From assembly GCF_014222285.1 (NCBI RefSeq), contig NZ_JACKZS010000022.1, positions 1 to 60,003 on the forward strand: DNA of 60,003 bases. Direction: 5' to 3'. The DNA comes from Nostoc sp. UCD121. GTDB lineage: Bacteria > Cyanobacteriota > Cyanobacteriia > Cyanobacteriales > Nostocaceae. The notes beneath the pieces were generated by a model. The model was not told where the DNA came from, made no database searches, and saw only the letters and a list, made by a program, of their open reading frames with translations. Made by a program: the position numbers and the translations under genes. Every line of letters starts with the position of its first letter. Positions within the stretch are counted from its first letter, which is position 1. Positions 17,894-26,189 of the stretch are shown one piece after another.

Positions 17894-20309
17894 AAAGGTT
17901 TGTACTCATATAATTATCGGAGTTTGCGATCGCCACAATAGTAGATAAAGGCACGTCAGCAAAATACTGTTGCTGAAATTGTTCTTCTCGGACAGCAGCT
18001 AAAAATCGTGCCACTGTTTCATCAGCAAGGTTTTCTGCCCTATCACTCGGATGCCAGGTAATTTGTAAATAATTGTCTTGTCGTTTGATTGTGAACCCTA
18101 AATGTTTTAAAGCTTTGATTCCTACAAGTAAAGTTTGGTCGCTGATGCCGATTTTCTCTAAAAGTTGGACGCGCGTAACTGGTTGATTTGTGCGGCTGAG
18201 ATATTTGGCAATTCCGACAAGAGTCAGCCAAATTTGATTGGGTGGTTGGTGCTTGGGTTTAGACCAAGCGATCGCTAATTGTTGTTGATTGGAAAGCGTA
18301 GATGCGGAACGGCTTATCGCTAGACATCGCCGCAACCATAGGCGTAAATTATCCCAACTCGTGGGGCAATCTTCAAGAATTAACGCTGTTAGCGGTAATG
18401 GGTCGTTTAGCCCGTCTTGAGTTGGGTTAGCCGTAGCCTGTTGTGAGTATTCCCGATTCCGTAAGTCTAAGATTAGTGGTGAGTGTTGAGTGTTCAGTGC
18501 TGAGTTAACACTCGGACGCACAGCAATTAATCTGATTTCATAACGTTTTTTAAAGGTGTTGTAGTCTAATTCAGCTATGCAATCACACCTTCCTATGGGT
18601 AATTCATCTTTGTAGTGCCCCCACCATAAGCCAGGAAAAGCACTTCTGCCGGAATCATCCCGAATATCAAACTCGGTTTTAATGTACTGTACCTTTTTTC
18701 CTTGCCAATCCTGCTGATTGCGATGCCAAGCATTTTCAAACCAGTAGTTTTGAATTAGCAACTTCGGAACAGGATTACCCATTCCACAAGGTTCTAGCAC
18801 TCTCAGTTCTAAAAATAACTCTTTTCCCAAGTCTGCAACTGTCACCGTCAAGTCTGCTTGCACGGTTGGCGTTAGGGTTGTACTACCTAAAGATTGCCGC
18901 AACTGCTGATTAATCGCTGCTGTAAATAAAGGAATATTCTCTACTAATAAACTCAACCCGGCTGCAAAGGGATGTCCGCCAAAGCGATGTAACAAATGTG
19001 CTTGCTCTTTCACCAGTTGGTATAAATCGACGGAGTTCACCGAACGGGCGGAACCACGGGCGAGGGGAGGGGATGAGGAAGTAAGATTTTCTCCCCCATC
19101 TCCTTCTGTACTTAACAAAATAGTCGGGCGACCTGTTTCTTGTGCTATTTGTCCAGCAACTAAGCCCAACACACCCGCAGGCCATTGGGCATCTTCTAGA
19201 ACGATGACGCTAGTAGTTGATAAGTCTAATTGAGTAAGTTTTTGTGCTACTTGCGCTTGCACATCTTTTTGCAAAGATTTGCGCCTGGTGTTTGCAAGTT
19301 CTGTAACTTCGGCTAATTCATTACAACGTTTGGCATCTCGACTAGTTAATAATTCTACGCAAAAACTGGCATCACCTTGGATGCGGCTAACGGCGTTAAT
19401 TCTTGGCCCCAAACCAAAGGAAATATCTGTGGGGCGATCGCCATTTTTCTGGCACAATTCTAATAATCGCCCCACTCCCGGACGACGACGCGCTGCTGGC
19501 GGCTGTTTAAAATCTTCTTGTAGTCGTTGAATTCCCAACTGCGCCAAATAACGACAATCTCCACTTAACTGCACTAAGTCGGCAATTAATCCTACTGCTA
19601 CTAAATCTAATAAATCTTCTAACGGATGTTTGGCAACACTAGGCAGACTTTGATATAACGCTTCCACCAACTTATAAGCTACCGCTACCCCAGAAAGATT
19701 AAATAACTGATGTTCTCTTGAAAAATAGCGGGGATTGATAATTGCTGCGACAGGTGGGCGTTCAGTTGGTAAAGTATGATGGTCTGTAACTATTACATCT
19801 ATGCCTAGCTGTTTAGCGTAGATAATTTCCTCAGTATTTGTGCTGCCAGTATCGCAAGTAACAATTAATTTACAACCTTGTTTTGCTAAGTTATCAATAC
19901 CTTGATTATTGAGACCGTGAGATTCTTTCAGGCGATTGGGAATATAGTAAATTAACTGAGTATTTTGTTTAAAAAATTGCCCTAATCCATCCCAAAGTAC
20001 AGATGTAGCGGTAATCCCATCAGCATCAAAGTCTCCCCAGATAGCAATTTTCTCTTTAGCGTTATATGCTTGTTGCAACCGTGCGATCGCTAAGTCCATT
20101 TCTTGCCCAAACTCAAAGGGACTCGCTGGTTGGTAAGCTTTATAGTTAATAAAAGCTGTTAATTGTTGATGATCTTTAATTCCCCGTTGCCACAACAATT
20201 GCGCTGCATATATTCCACTTGATAGGGGTGTATGCTGTTTTACCGCTTGGATGAACCATTCCGGGGGTTGTTCGGTTGCTGTTATAGTCCACTGCTGTTG
20301 TTCTGGCAT
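17892..20309 (-). CDS. recJ: Single-stranded-DNA-specific exonuclease RecJ
   Basis: An 805-residue 5'-3' exonuclease acting in recombination and mismatch or gap repair. The DHH phosphoesterase motifs are visible: IWGDFDADGITAT (residues about 92-104), VTCDTGS, VTDHHTLP (DHH motif) and, in DHHA1, HRFGGHPFAAGLSL (near 440). An OB-like domain follows (DLTVTVADLGKELFLEL), then a cyanobacteria-type C-terminal extension of about 230 residues. A short insert near residues 405-430 (SSSPPLARGSARSV) looks low-complexity. Stop is 3 bp before the end of the GNAT gene upstream, so recJ and the GNAT gene are probably cotranscribed. Confidence 0.95.
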   Translation of the reverse strand: MPEQQQWTITATEQPPEWFIQAVKQHTPLSSGIYAAQLLWQRGIKDHQQLTAFINYKAYQPASPFEFGQEMDLAIARLQQAYNAKEKIAIWGDFDADGITATSVLWDGLGQFFKQNTQLIYYIPNRLKESHGLNNQGIDNLAKQGCKLIVTCDTGSTNTEEIIYAKQLGIDVIVTDHHTLPTERPPVAAIINPRYFSREHQLFNLSGVAVAYKLVEALYQSLPSVAKHPLEDLLDLVAVGLIADLVQLSGDCRYLAQLGIQRLQEDFKQPPAARRRPGVGRLLELCQKNGDRPTDISFGLGPRINAVSRIQGDASFCVELLTSRDAKRCNELAEVTELANTRRKSLQKDVQAQVAQKLTQLDLSTTSVIVLEDAQWPAGVLGLVAGQIAQETGRPTILLSTEGDGGENLTSSSPPLARGSARSVNSVDLYQLVKEQAHLLHRFGGHPFAAGLSLLVENIPLFTAAINQQLRQSLGSTTLTPTVQADLTVTVADLGKELFLELRVLEPCGMGNPVPKLLIQNYWFENAWHRNQQDWQGKKVQYIKTEFDIRDDSGRSAFPGLWWGHYKDELPIGRCDCIAELDYNTFKKRYEIRLIAVRPSVNSALNTQHSPLILDLRNREYSQQATANPTQDGLNDPLPLTALILEDCPTSWDNLRLWLRRCLAISRSASTLSNQQQLAIAWSKPKHQPPNQIWLTLVGIAKYLSRTNQPVTRVQLLEKIGISDQTLLVGIKALKHLGFTIKRQDNYLQITWHPSDRAENLADETVARFLAAVREEQFQQQYFADVPLSTIVAIANSDNYMSTNL

Positions 20310-20312
20310 TGT

Positions 20313-20954
20313 TTAAATCGGGGATTGATCCTCAGTTGTTTGAGATTCATTCACTAGGGGATTAAGAATTACTTCATTAGCGACGCTATCAGCTTTACGG
20401 GCGCGAATTGCCGGACGCGATCGCTTGTAACCTGCTCTTTCAGCTTTTTGGTGTTCGTAATCAATTAATCTGCCATAATATTCATGCTTGCTTAAATTCA
20501 TCGACAAAAAAATATGCTGGCGAGTATTACCAAAACCCTTGCGGTTAAAAAACTTTAAGGCTGAAGTATTGGTGGGATCGGTATCTACCAGCATAAATCG
20601 CGCCCCATCTTCAATCATCCGGGCGACGACTTTATCCACCAACTTGTCTGCTACTCCCCGACGCTGATACTTCGGGCTAACTCCCAACCATAAAATGTAT
20701 CCATAAGTCCAGGATGCTTTAGTGATGATAGTTCCCAAAATAAATCCGGCTAATTCTCCTTCTGTTTCAGCCACAAGACAATATTCAGGATCGGTGTTGT
20801 AAAGTCCAATCACCTCCCATTCATCCCAGGTGCGGTACAAATAAGGATATAAATCGCTGGTAAATAACCCTTCTCCCAAGTGGTAAACGGGAGCAATGTC
20901 ATCAATTCCTAATTCGCGGACATAAATGGCTTCAGTTTCGTCAAAAGTTGACAT
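20313..20954 (-). CDS. GNAT-family N-acetyltransferase
   Basis: A 213-residue GNAT protein. The acetyl-CoA-binding motif A is LGVSPKYQRRGVADKLVDKV (residues about 92-111, Q/RxxGxG/A type), followed by MLVDTDPTNTSALKFFNRKGF, the typical motif B. The N terminus (YVRELGIDDIAPVYHLGEGLF) fits GNAT strand 1 and helix 1. About 50 C-terminal residues are basic and low complexity. The substrate is not predictable. It lies 3 bp upstream of recJ on the same strand, so translation may be coupled. Confidence 0.88.
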   Translation of the reverse strand: MSTFDETEAIYVRELGIDDIAPVYHLGEGLFTSDLYPYLYRTWDEWEVIGLYNTDPEYCLVAETEGELAGFILGTIITKASWTYGYILWLGVSPKYQRRGVADKLVDKVVARMIEDGARFMLVDTDPTNTSALKFFNRKGFGNTRQHIFLSMNLSKHEYYGRLIDYEHQKAERAGYKRSRPAIRARKADSVANEVILNPLVNESQTTEDQSPI

Positions 20955-21006
20955 AAATTTAGAAGTTGTGATTTTTTATATCCTTATTGGACTTGACAAA
21001 CATCCT

Positions 21007-21819
21007 TTAATGTATGTGGTTAAGTGAGATTTCTTGAATGCTGTCAAAATTGGGCAATGAGTCTTTCACTGCTTCTTCGGGAACTTGTGTGCGATTGCAC
21101 CGTTTGGCAAACTGACAATAATCACAGGTTTTGCTACCCTCCGCCACTTGAGGAAACTGCTGGTTATTTTGGTAATCTTCCAGCCAATTAGTTAACTGGC
21201 TTAACAGTTGATTAAGTTTCTGTGCTATTTTTGTGTGTTGAACAGTATTGTAATTAAATTTAATATTTTGCGGCTTACCCTCAGATTGGACAAACCAGTA
21301 AGTCATGGAAATATTTTCTGATGAATAATCGCTAGTTTCTGCCAATACGTATAGATAAAGCCGTGTTTGCCAGTTGGATTCTAACTCGCGTTTATTGGGT
21401 GGTTTAGGATAAGTTTTCCAGTCAAGAATTTGCGCTTGTTGGTTATCTGCAATCAATAAATCATAGACAACCGTCAGCAGATAATCTTGAACTTGCAGGG
21501 TGCGGTAGTGTTCACTTTCACGGAAAGTTTGATTATCAGATGCAGCCGTTAAAATTTCAGGTGCTGCATCAGCAAAACCTAGCATCCAGCTTTGCAGTTT
21601 AGCATCTGCTTGCAAAAAACTATCAATTGGTAAACCCATTTCTCGCTGCTGCATTAGCAAGTGAAAACGACTACCCAAAGTTTGCCGTTCTTCTTGTTCT
21701 GGATTTGAGGGCGAATTGAGTTTTTCTAGATAGGTATGTTGAAACTTACGCGGACAAGCTTCTAGTAAGTTGAGTTGTCCTTGAGATAATCGCAGTAGTT
21801 GAGTAGAAGTTAACAGCAT
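21007..21819 (-). CDS. PD-(D/E)XK nuclease with likely 4Fe-4S cluster (Cas4/AddB-C-like)
   Basis: A 270-residue protein. Nuclease motifs in order: GSRFHLLMQ with the conserved His near residue 52, a VVYDLLI Asp near 118, ILDWKTYP (the D-x-K core) near 132, and QTRLYLYV near 149. A lone Cys near residue 22 (EACPRKFQ) and three C-terminal Cys (CDYCQFAKRC, about 236-245) match the iron-sulfur layout of the RecB-type C-terminal nuclease, AddB and Cas4. No CRISPR array or cas genes lie nearby, so a general DNA-repair role is more likely. ATG at 21819. The MITE at 21834 is directly upstream and may carry or disturb its promoter. Confidence 0.88.
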   Translation of the reverse strand: MLLTSTQLLRLSQGQLNLLEACPRKFQHTYLEKLNSPSNPEQEERQTLGSRFHLLMQQREMGLPIDSFLQADAKLQSWMLGFADAAPEILTAASDNQTFRESEHYRTLQVQDYLLTVVYDLLIADNQQAQILDWKTYPKPPNKRELESNWQTRLYLYVLAETSDYSSENISMTYWFVQSEGKPQNIKFNYNTVQHTKIAQKLNQLLSQLTNWLEDYQNNQQFPQVAEGSKTCDYCQFAKRCNRTQVPEEAVKDSLPNFDSIQEISLNHIH

Positions 21820-21833
21820 TCTTCTATTTTAAT

Positions 21834-21926
21834 TAGGACTTACGCAAAACTACACGCGGTAGGGGCAATTCATGAATTGCCCCTACCTGGAAATTAGGGT
21901 TTGGGCTATTTTTTGCGTAAGTCCTA
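21834..21926. mobile_element. MITE, 93 bp, 16-bp perfect inverted repeats and TTAAT target duplication
   Basis: TAGGACTTACGCAAAA (21834-21849) is exactly inverted at 21911-21926. TTAAT directly precedes (21829-21833) and follows (21927-21931) it as a direct repeat. Inside is a near-perfect palindrome, GTAGGGGCAATT around CATG. No coding capacity. Confidence 0.85.
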
Positions 21927-22004
21927 TTAATGTGAGTGCGACGGGTGAATTGACTCTGGTAGGAGGTTTTGGATTTAATTCAGGAAGTAGGCGATCGCGT
22001 AAAC

Positions 22005-23651
22005 CTAAAGATTTACATTTACCTGCTTTGCCTGCGGTGGCTTTTTAGCCTCGTCGAACTCAAAATGGGATCTCTCTGTTTGCAAATAACGATAAAGACG
22101 ATTTAGAGCGTTGATATGAGCATAAGCTGCGGCTACCACAATATCAGTATCAGATGCTTGTCCAGAGAATATCCGCTCTTGATGCTTCAAGCGAACTGTG
22201 ACAGTTCCTAGTGCATCAATTCCTCCAGTCACAGATTGGACAGAAAACTCAATTAGTTGATTGGGAATCTGCACCAATCGATTAATTACTTGATACACCG
22301 CATCCACTGGCCCAGTGCCAACACTCGCATCTGTGAGGATTTTCCCATCGGGGGTAACAATTGTAATAGTTGCAGTTGGACAAGTACAGTCACCACAAAT
22401 TACCTGAACGTGTTCGATTTGGAAGCCACTTTCTACTGGAATCTGCGTTTCATCTCGAACGATCGCTTCTAAATCCCAATCTGATATTTCTTTCTTCTTA
22501 TCTGCGACATCTTTGAACCGATTGAAGGCTTTATTCAAGTCCGCCTCGTTCAATTCAAACCCCAACTCCTTGAGCCTGGTACGAAAAGCATTTCGTCCAG
22601 AGTGCTTGCCCAAAACAATGCGATTTTCTGGCAAACCGATCGCAGCAGCTTCCATAATTTCATAAGTCTGGCGATGCTTGATAATCCCATCTTGGTGAAT
22701 ACCAGACTCATGGGCGAAAGCGTTTGCTCCCACGATCGCCTTATTAGGCTGAATCAGCATCCCAGTTAATTGGGAAACCAAGGATGAGGTTTTATAAATC
22801 TCCTGAGTCTTAATATTAGTCAGGGGTGTATCGGCATCAACCGGACGACCAAAGTAAGGATTGAAAAATGGTTTGCGAACCTGCAATGCCATCACAATTT
22901 CTTCCAATGCTGCATTACCTGCTCGTTCCCCAATGCCATTAATAGTACATTCCACCTGACGCACACCATACTCAATTGCAGCCAAAGCGTTAGCTGTCGC
23001 CAAACCTAAATCATTTTGCGTGTGAATGGAAAGAATCACCCCATCAATATTAGGAACATGTTCTCGAATCCCTTGAATCAGATTTCCGATTTCTTTAGGT
23101 GTGCAGTAACCAACGGTATCAGGAATGTTGATTGTAGTTGCACCTGCTGCGATCGCTCTTGACAAAATTTCATAAAGAAACTCTGGCTCAGTGCGACTGG
23201 CATCCATTGGTGAAAATTCTATATCGTCTACAAAGGATTTGGCATAAGCAATCATTTCTGATGCGATCGCTAATACTTCGCTGCGAGACTTTTTCAACTG
23301 ATATTTCAGATGAATATCAGAGGTAGAAATCATCGTGTGGATTCTGGGACGATCTGCTCCCTTCAAAGCTTCGGCGGCGGCGTGAATATCCTGGCGAATG
23401 GCTCTAGCTAAACTGCAAATGATTGGCCCGCCAGGTATTCCGACTTGTTCCGCAATGGTTTTAACAGCTTGAAAATCTCCCGGACTCGCAACGGCAAAAC
23501 CTGCTTCAATGACATCGACACCAAGGAGAGCTAGTTGATGAGCGATCGCCAGCTTTTCTTCTACATTGAGGGTTGCGCCCGGTGACTGTTCGCCATCCCG
23601 TAGCGTGGTGTCGAAGATAATAACTCGGTCTGGTTGAGATGCGATGCTCAT
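22005..23651 (-). CDS. leuA: 2-isopropylmalate synthase
   Basis: About 548 residues. Catalyses the first committed step of leucine synthesis, acetyl-CoA plus 2-oxoisovalerate to 2-isopropylmalate. The TIM barrel starts [18 protein letters not shown] (signature with the metal-binding Asp), contains [16 protein letters not shown] and [19 protein letters not shown], and ends with a LeuA allosteric domain ([28 protein letters not shown], ending near residue 548) for leucine feedback. I chose ATG 23651, preceded by GGGAGA, since the longer frame up to 23732 would run into the operator palindromes. Divergent from a GntR regulator; twin palindromes lie between. Confidence 0.95.
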   Translation of the reverse strand: MSIASQPDRVIIFDTTLRDGEQSPGATLNVEEKLAIAHQLALLGVDVIEAGFAVASPGDFQAVKTIAEQVGIPGGPIICSLARAIRQDIHAAAEALKGADRPRIHTMISTSDIHLKYQLKKSRSEVLAIASEMIAYAKSFVDDIEFSPMDASRTEPEFLYEILSRAIAAGATTINIPDTVGYCTPKEIGNLIQGIREHVPNIDGVILSIHTQNDLGLATANALAAIEYGVRQVECTINGIGERAGNAALEEIVMALQVRKPFFNPYFGRPVDADTPLTNIKTQEIYKTSSLVSQLTGMLIQPNKAIVGANAFAHESGIHQDGIIKHRQTYEIMEAAAIGLPENRIVLGKHSGRNAFRTRLKELGFELNEADLNKAFNRFKDVADKKKEISDWDLEAIVRDETQIPVESGFQIEHVQVICGDCTCPTATITIVTPDGKILTDASVGTGPVDAVYQVINRLVQIPNQLIEFSVQSVTGGIDALGTVTVRLKHQERIFSGQASDTDIVVAAAYAHINALNRLYRYLQTERSHFEFDEAKKPPQAKQVNVNL

Positions 23652-23698
23652 AAATGTCTCCCGTGGTATTGAAGGGATGTTTAAAAAACTTACTTTGG

Positions 23699-23732
23699 AT
23701 ATTGTATACAATATTTTAGATTTTGTATACAA
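23699..23732. promoter_or_regulatory. Twin GntR-type operators between leuA and the GntR gene
   Basis: ATATTGTATACAATAT (23699-23714) is a perfect 16-bp palindrome; a second TTGTATACAA is at 23723-23732. Centres are 21 bp apart, two helical turns. Both contain yGTa-taCr, the known FadR-subfamily consensus. The second ends 8 bp before the regulator's ATG. Confidence 0.75.
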
Positions 23733-23740
23733 TATTCAAC

Positions 23741-24421
23741 ATGAACTTAAATGACTTAGCAGCCAATGTGCTGCAACAACAACGCAGTACCCCAGATTTA
23801 ATTGCCGATGCTTTGCGAGAAGCGATTCTGCGCGGCATTTTTCAGGAAGGACAATCACTGAGACAGGATGAAATCGCCACTCAGTTTGGCGTTAGTCGCA
23901 TTCCCGTGCGCGAAGCGCTCAAGCAGCTAGAAGCAGAAGGATTGGTGACACTGCATTTAAATCGTGGTGCGATCGTATCAGTGTTGACAGCACAAGAGGC
24001 GCAAGAAATCTGTGAAATTCGCAGCGCTTTAGAAGTGAAAGCGATGCAGTTGGCAATACCCAAGTTTAAGGAAACAGATATAGAAAAAGCTGCTGTGATT
24101 CTGGAAGCGACAAATCAAGCAACTGATGCAGGTATGTTGGCAAAACTCAACTGGGAATTTCATGCGACGCTGTACGCCACTGCTGAACGTCCTCGGTTGT
24201 TGGGGATGATTAAAACTTTACACGTTAATTGTGATCGCTATGTTCGCGTACAATTAGCGCAGATGGATTACCAAGAGCGATCGCAAAAAGAACACTATCA
24301 ACTCTTAGATGCTTGTCAAAAGCAGGATACAAAAGCTGCTGTCAGGTTGCTAAAACGACACATCGACACCGCAGGAGAACAGCTAATTGCATACTTACAG
24401 CAAATTGCTCAGAAACGCTGA
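23741..24421 (+). CDS. GntR/FadR-family transcriptional regulator
   Basis: About 226 residues from ATG 23741 (an upstream TTG lies inside the operator and is unlikely). Winged helix near residues 20-70: LIADALREAILRGIFQEGQSL, DEIATQFGVSRIPVREALKQLEAEGLV, the GntR signature. The C-terminal FCD effector domain is all-helical, with ICEIRSALEVKAMQLAI, NWEFHATLYATAERPRLL and CQKQDTKAAVRLLKRHI; the Asp/His positions that bind metal in FCD domains appear as NxxFH and H. Ligand unknown; 2-oxo or branched-chain acids are a guess based on leuA next door. Probably represses itself and perhaps leuA through the twin operators. A GC-rich hairpin follows at 24526. Confidence 0.9.
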   Translation: MNLNDLAANVLQQQRSTPDLIADALREAILRGIFQEGQSLRQDEIATQFGVSRIPVREALKQLEAEGLVTLHLNRGAIVSVLTAQEAQEICEIRSALEVKAMQLAIPKFKETDIEKAAVILEATNQATDAGMLAKLNWEFHATLYATAERPRLLGMIKTLHVNCDRYVRVQLAQMDYQERSQKEHYQLLDACQKQDTKAAVRLLKRHIDTAGEQLIAYLQQIAQKR

Positions 24422-24525
24422 TTCTTGTTGGAACTAGATGATCAACCAGAACAGACTAAACGGGAAAATTAAACTATCCTGTTCAACAAACCTCTTTCAG
24501 CCTTTATATTCAAGTTCAACTCTAT

Positions 24526-24546
24526 CCCTCTCCGCCTCGGAGAGGG
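24526..24546. repeat. Strong GC hairpin after the GntR gene
   Basis: CCCTCTCCG / CGGAGAGGG, perfect 9-bp stem with loop CCT. No adjoining T-run in either direction, so it may be a repeat or transcript-stabilising stem more than a terminator. Confidence 0.6.
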
Positions 24547-24614
24547 ACGGTTTTACATAGTAAAACCAGGGAAAGGTCTTTTTAAGTTGTTCAGAGAAAT
24601 AAATAGGATAGTCA

Positions 24615-25055
24615 ATGAAAAAACTGATCCGGCGTATTAAGAGATTGCTCCAACGTATCTTCAAGAGATTTGCATCCACTTCTGAGCAGACATCGCCCTT
24701 AATAAATTCTCGCCCTTTAGAAACTTCTATTCCCAGCGTTTCTCCCCGATGGGAGTCTGGTTTGGTGCTTGTGTGTTCACAATGTACAAACGAGCAATCA
24801 GGCTCAACAGCTTCCGAAGACTTAGAGAATTGGTTAAAATCTCGTTTAAAATTTGAGGGATTATGGGGAGAATTTCGGGTTGTTAGCACCAGTTGTTTAG
24901 GGATTTGTCCAAAAGTAGGCATTACTGTCGTTGTTGTAAGTAATGGAAATGGTGGTAATAGTCCATGTTTAATTGTAAATCCTAGGAGCGATGTCTACGA
25001 CGGGCTACGCCTACGCGAACTTCTTTACTCCTACATCAAACAGAATAAAAAGTAA
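24615..25055 (+). CDS. Thioredoxin-like 2Fe-2S ferredoxin-family protein
   Basis: A 146-residue protein. A strongly basic N terminus (MKKLIRRIKRLLQRIFKRF) precedes a domain with VLVCSQCTN near residue 53 and STSCLGICPKVG near 92, the C-x2-C plus C-x3-C spacing of the thioredoxin-like (2Fe-2S) ferredoxin group related to NuoE. It would carry electrons or sense redox state in the cytoplasm, and the basic helix might bind membrane or nucleic acid. Near the C terminus SDVYDGLRLR (residues 125-134) is encoded by a 29-bp interspersed repeat identical to an intergenic copy. The stop codon lies within the terminator stem. Confidence 0.75.
   Translation: MKKLIRRIKRLLQRIFKRFASTSEQTSPLINSRPLETSIPSVSPRWESGLVLVCSQCTNEQSGSTASEDLENWLKSRLKFEGLWGEFRVVSTSCLGICPKVGITVVVVSNGNGGNSPCLIVNPRSDVYDGLRLRELLYSYIKQNKK
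24988..25016 (+). repeat. Interspersed 29-bp repeat, copy 2, inside a coding region
   Basis: Identical to 16911-16939. Read in frame it gives SDVYDGLRLR near the C terminus of the 2Fe-2S protein. Confidence 0.85.
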
Positions 25056-25088
25056 AAAGTATTCTCTACTTTTTACTTTTTATTTTTG
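25046..25088. terminator. A/T-rich terminator between convergent genes
   Basis: AAAAAGTAAAAAGTA (25047-25061) pairs exactly with TACTTTTTACTTTTT (25067-25081), followed by ATTTTT. It overlaps the stop of the 2Fe-2S gene and can serve the leftward SnoaL-like gene ending at 25107 less well, as it lies within 60 bp of it. Confidence 0.75.
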
Positions 25089-25106
25089 CCTTACCTCTGT
25101 AAAAAA

Positions 25107-25769
25107 TTATTTATTGAAACCAGACATTTTTGGTCTTACAAATGTAGCTGATGAATTACTGCTTCGGGCATTAGCATTTGAAGAGTCAACTGTCGGTGAA
25201 CTGAGATTCAAGAAATCGATGAGTTTGAGAGTACGTTTACGAATTTTCCAGCGCCCATTTATGTTGGCAACTTGATCTTCATAAGTACCATTAGCGACAT
25301 CAATACTAGTTTCCGAACGCTTGTGAGTCGCATGGAGATAAGAGGTCATCGTTGCTTTATTATTCTCAATTGAAATGTTGATCGTACCCATCAAATGTTG
25401 GGTAGCTGTATAACCATTTCCTTGGAATACTGAATAGACAAAATCTGCCCAAGAATCTGTCCCATAATTTGTTTGAGTTGTTCCATCAGGAAAAATGGCC
25501 GTTAGTACTGCATCTTGAGTAAAACAATCCCGATAAATATTTTTTCCTTCTAGGAGATTTCCTCTACCAATGGCATCAGTTCCCAGGGCGTAACAGGATG
25601 TTAATTTTTGAATTTCTAATTCTGCATTAGGTTGAGTTGCACTTGCTAGTTCAAACCTACCTCCAATAAACAGCACAAGAATAACTGCAAGCACAATCAA
25701 GCTAATCTGATTTAACAAAAACGAGATAGCCTTTGAAACTATCCGCCCACCTTCTCTTCTTTTTTCCAC
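25107..25769 (-). CDS. Membrane-anchored or exported SnoaL-like protein
   Basis: A 220-residue protein starting at GTG 25769, with AAGGTGG about ten bases upstream. An N-terminal hydrophobic helix (LNQISLIVLAVILVLFIGG, residues about 20-38) is either a signal peptide or anchor. Residues 55-190 match the SnoaL-like/NTF2-like cone fold: LEIQKLTSCYALGTDAI, RDCFTQDAVLTAIFPDG, HLMGTINISIENNKATMTSY, NGRWKIRKRTLKLI. The family holds isomerases, dehydratases and ligand-binding proteins; the pattern YALGTDAI resembles ring-hydroxylase beta-subunit-like members. The tail is Ser/Asn-rich. Its substrate is unknown. Confidence 0.8.
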   Translation of the reverse strand: MEKRREGGRIVSKAISFLLNQISLIVLAVILVLFIGGRFELASATQPNAELEIQKLTSCYALGTDAIGRGNLLEGKNIYRDCFTQDAVLTAIFPDGTTQTNYGTDSWADFVYSVFQGNGYTATQHLMGTINISIENNKATMTSYLHATHKRSETSIDVANGTYEDQVANINGRWKIRKRTLKLIDFLNLSSPTVDSSNANARSSNSSATFVRPKMSGFNK

Positions 25770-26107
25770 AGGAGAACCACCTTAATATTTACGATTTTCA
25801 CATCTTGTAACTTCCTACAAACTTAATTTACGGCTGATATGAGCTGATAAAAACTAGACTAAAATTATTGCATATTTAGTTAGAGTTTATTTTTATATCA
25901 GTTAGTAAATGAGAAAGATAGTACAAGATTTGATGTATACAATTAGTTATTATGATAGCAGGCAACACGTAAAGTTTTAAGTGCTAAATTAGACCAGTTT
26001 TGTGTTGATTTGGTTAAGTAATGATTTTACCAGTTGCATAGTTTTTAACAGCAAAATAACCTTTACTCTAGCAAGCTTAAAAAAGAGAATGTAATGAATT
26101 ATTCTTG
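25770..26107. other. AT-rich intergenic region
   Basis: No gene, repeat or convincing promoter seen, apart from the presumed leader of the SnoaL-like gene and one TTTTCCACA 9-mer at 25762-25770. Confidence 0.5.
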
Positions 26108-26143
26108 ACAAACAAAATACCCGAATTATCAAACAATTCGAGT
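26108..26143 (-). terminator. Terminator of the dual kinase gene
   Basis: On the minus strand ACTCGAATT (26143-26135) pairs with AATTCGGGT (26127-26119), one G-U pair, followed by ATTTTGTTTG. It lies about 45 bp after the kinase stop. Confidence 0.55.
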
Positions 26144-26189
26144 ATCAGTTGCTATAGCTTTGCTAATCTATCTCTATCATGAGAGATTA

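Noticed and set aside
21007..21819. Possible Cas4 and thus a CRISPR locus
   Set aside because: The nuclease and Fe-S Cys pattern are Cas4-like, but no cas1/cas2 or repeat array was seen in the window, so it is called as a general PD-(D/E)XK nuclease.
24497..24922. 141-residue minus-strand frame over the 2Fe-2S gene
   Set aside because: Antisense shadow; the plus strand carries the Cys motifs of a known family.
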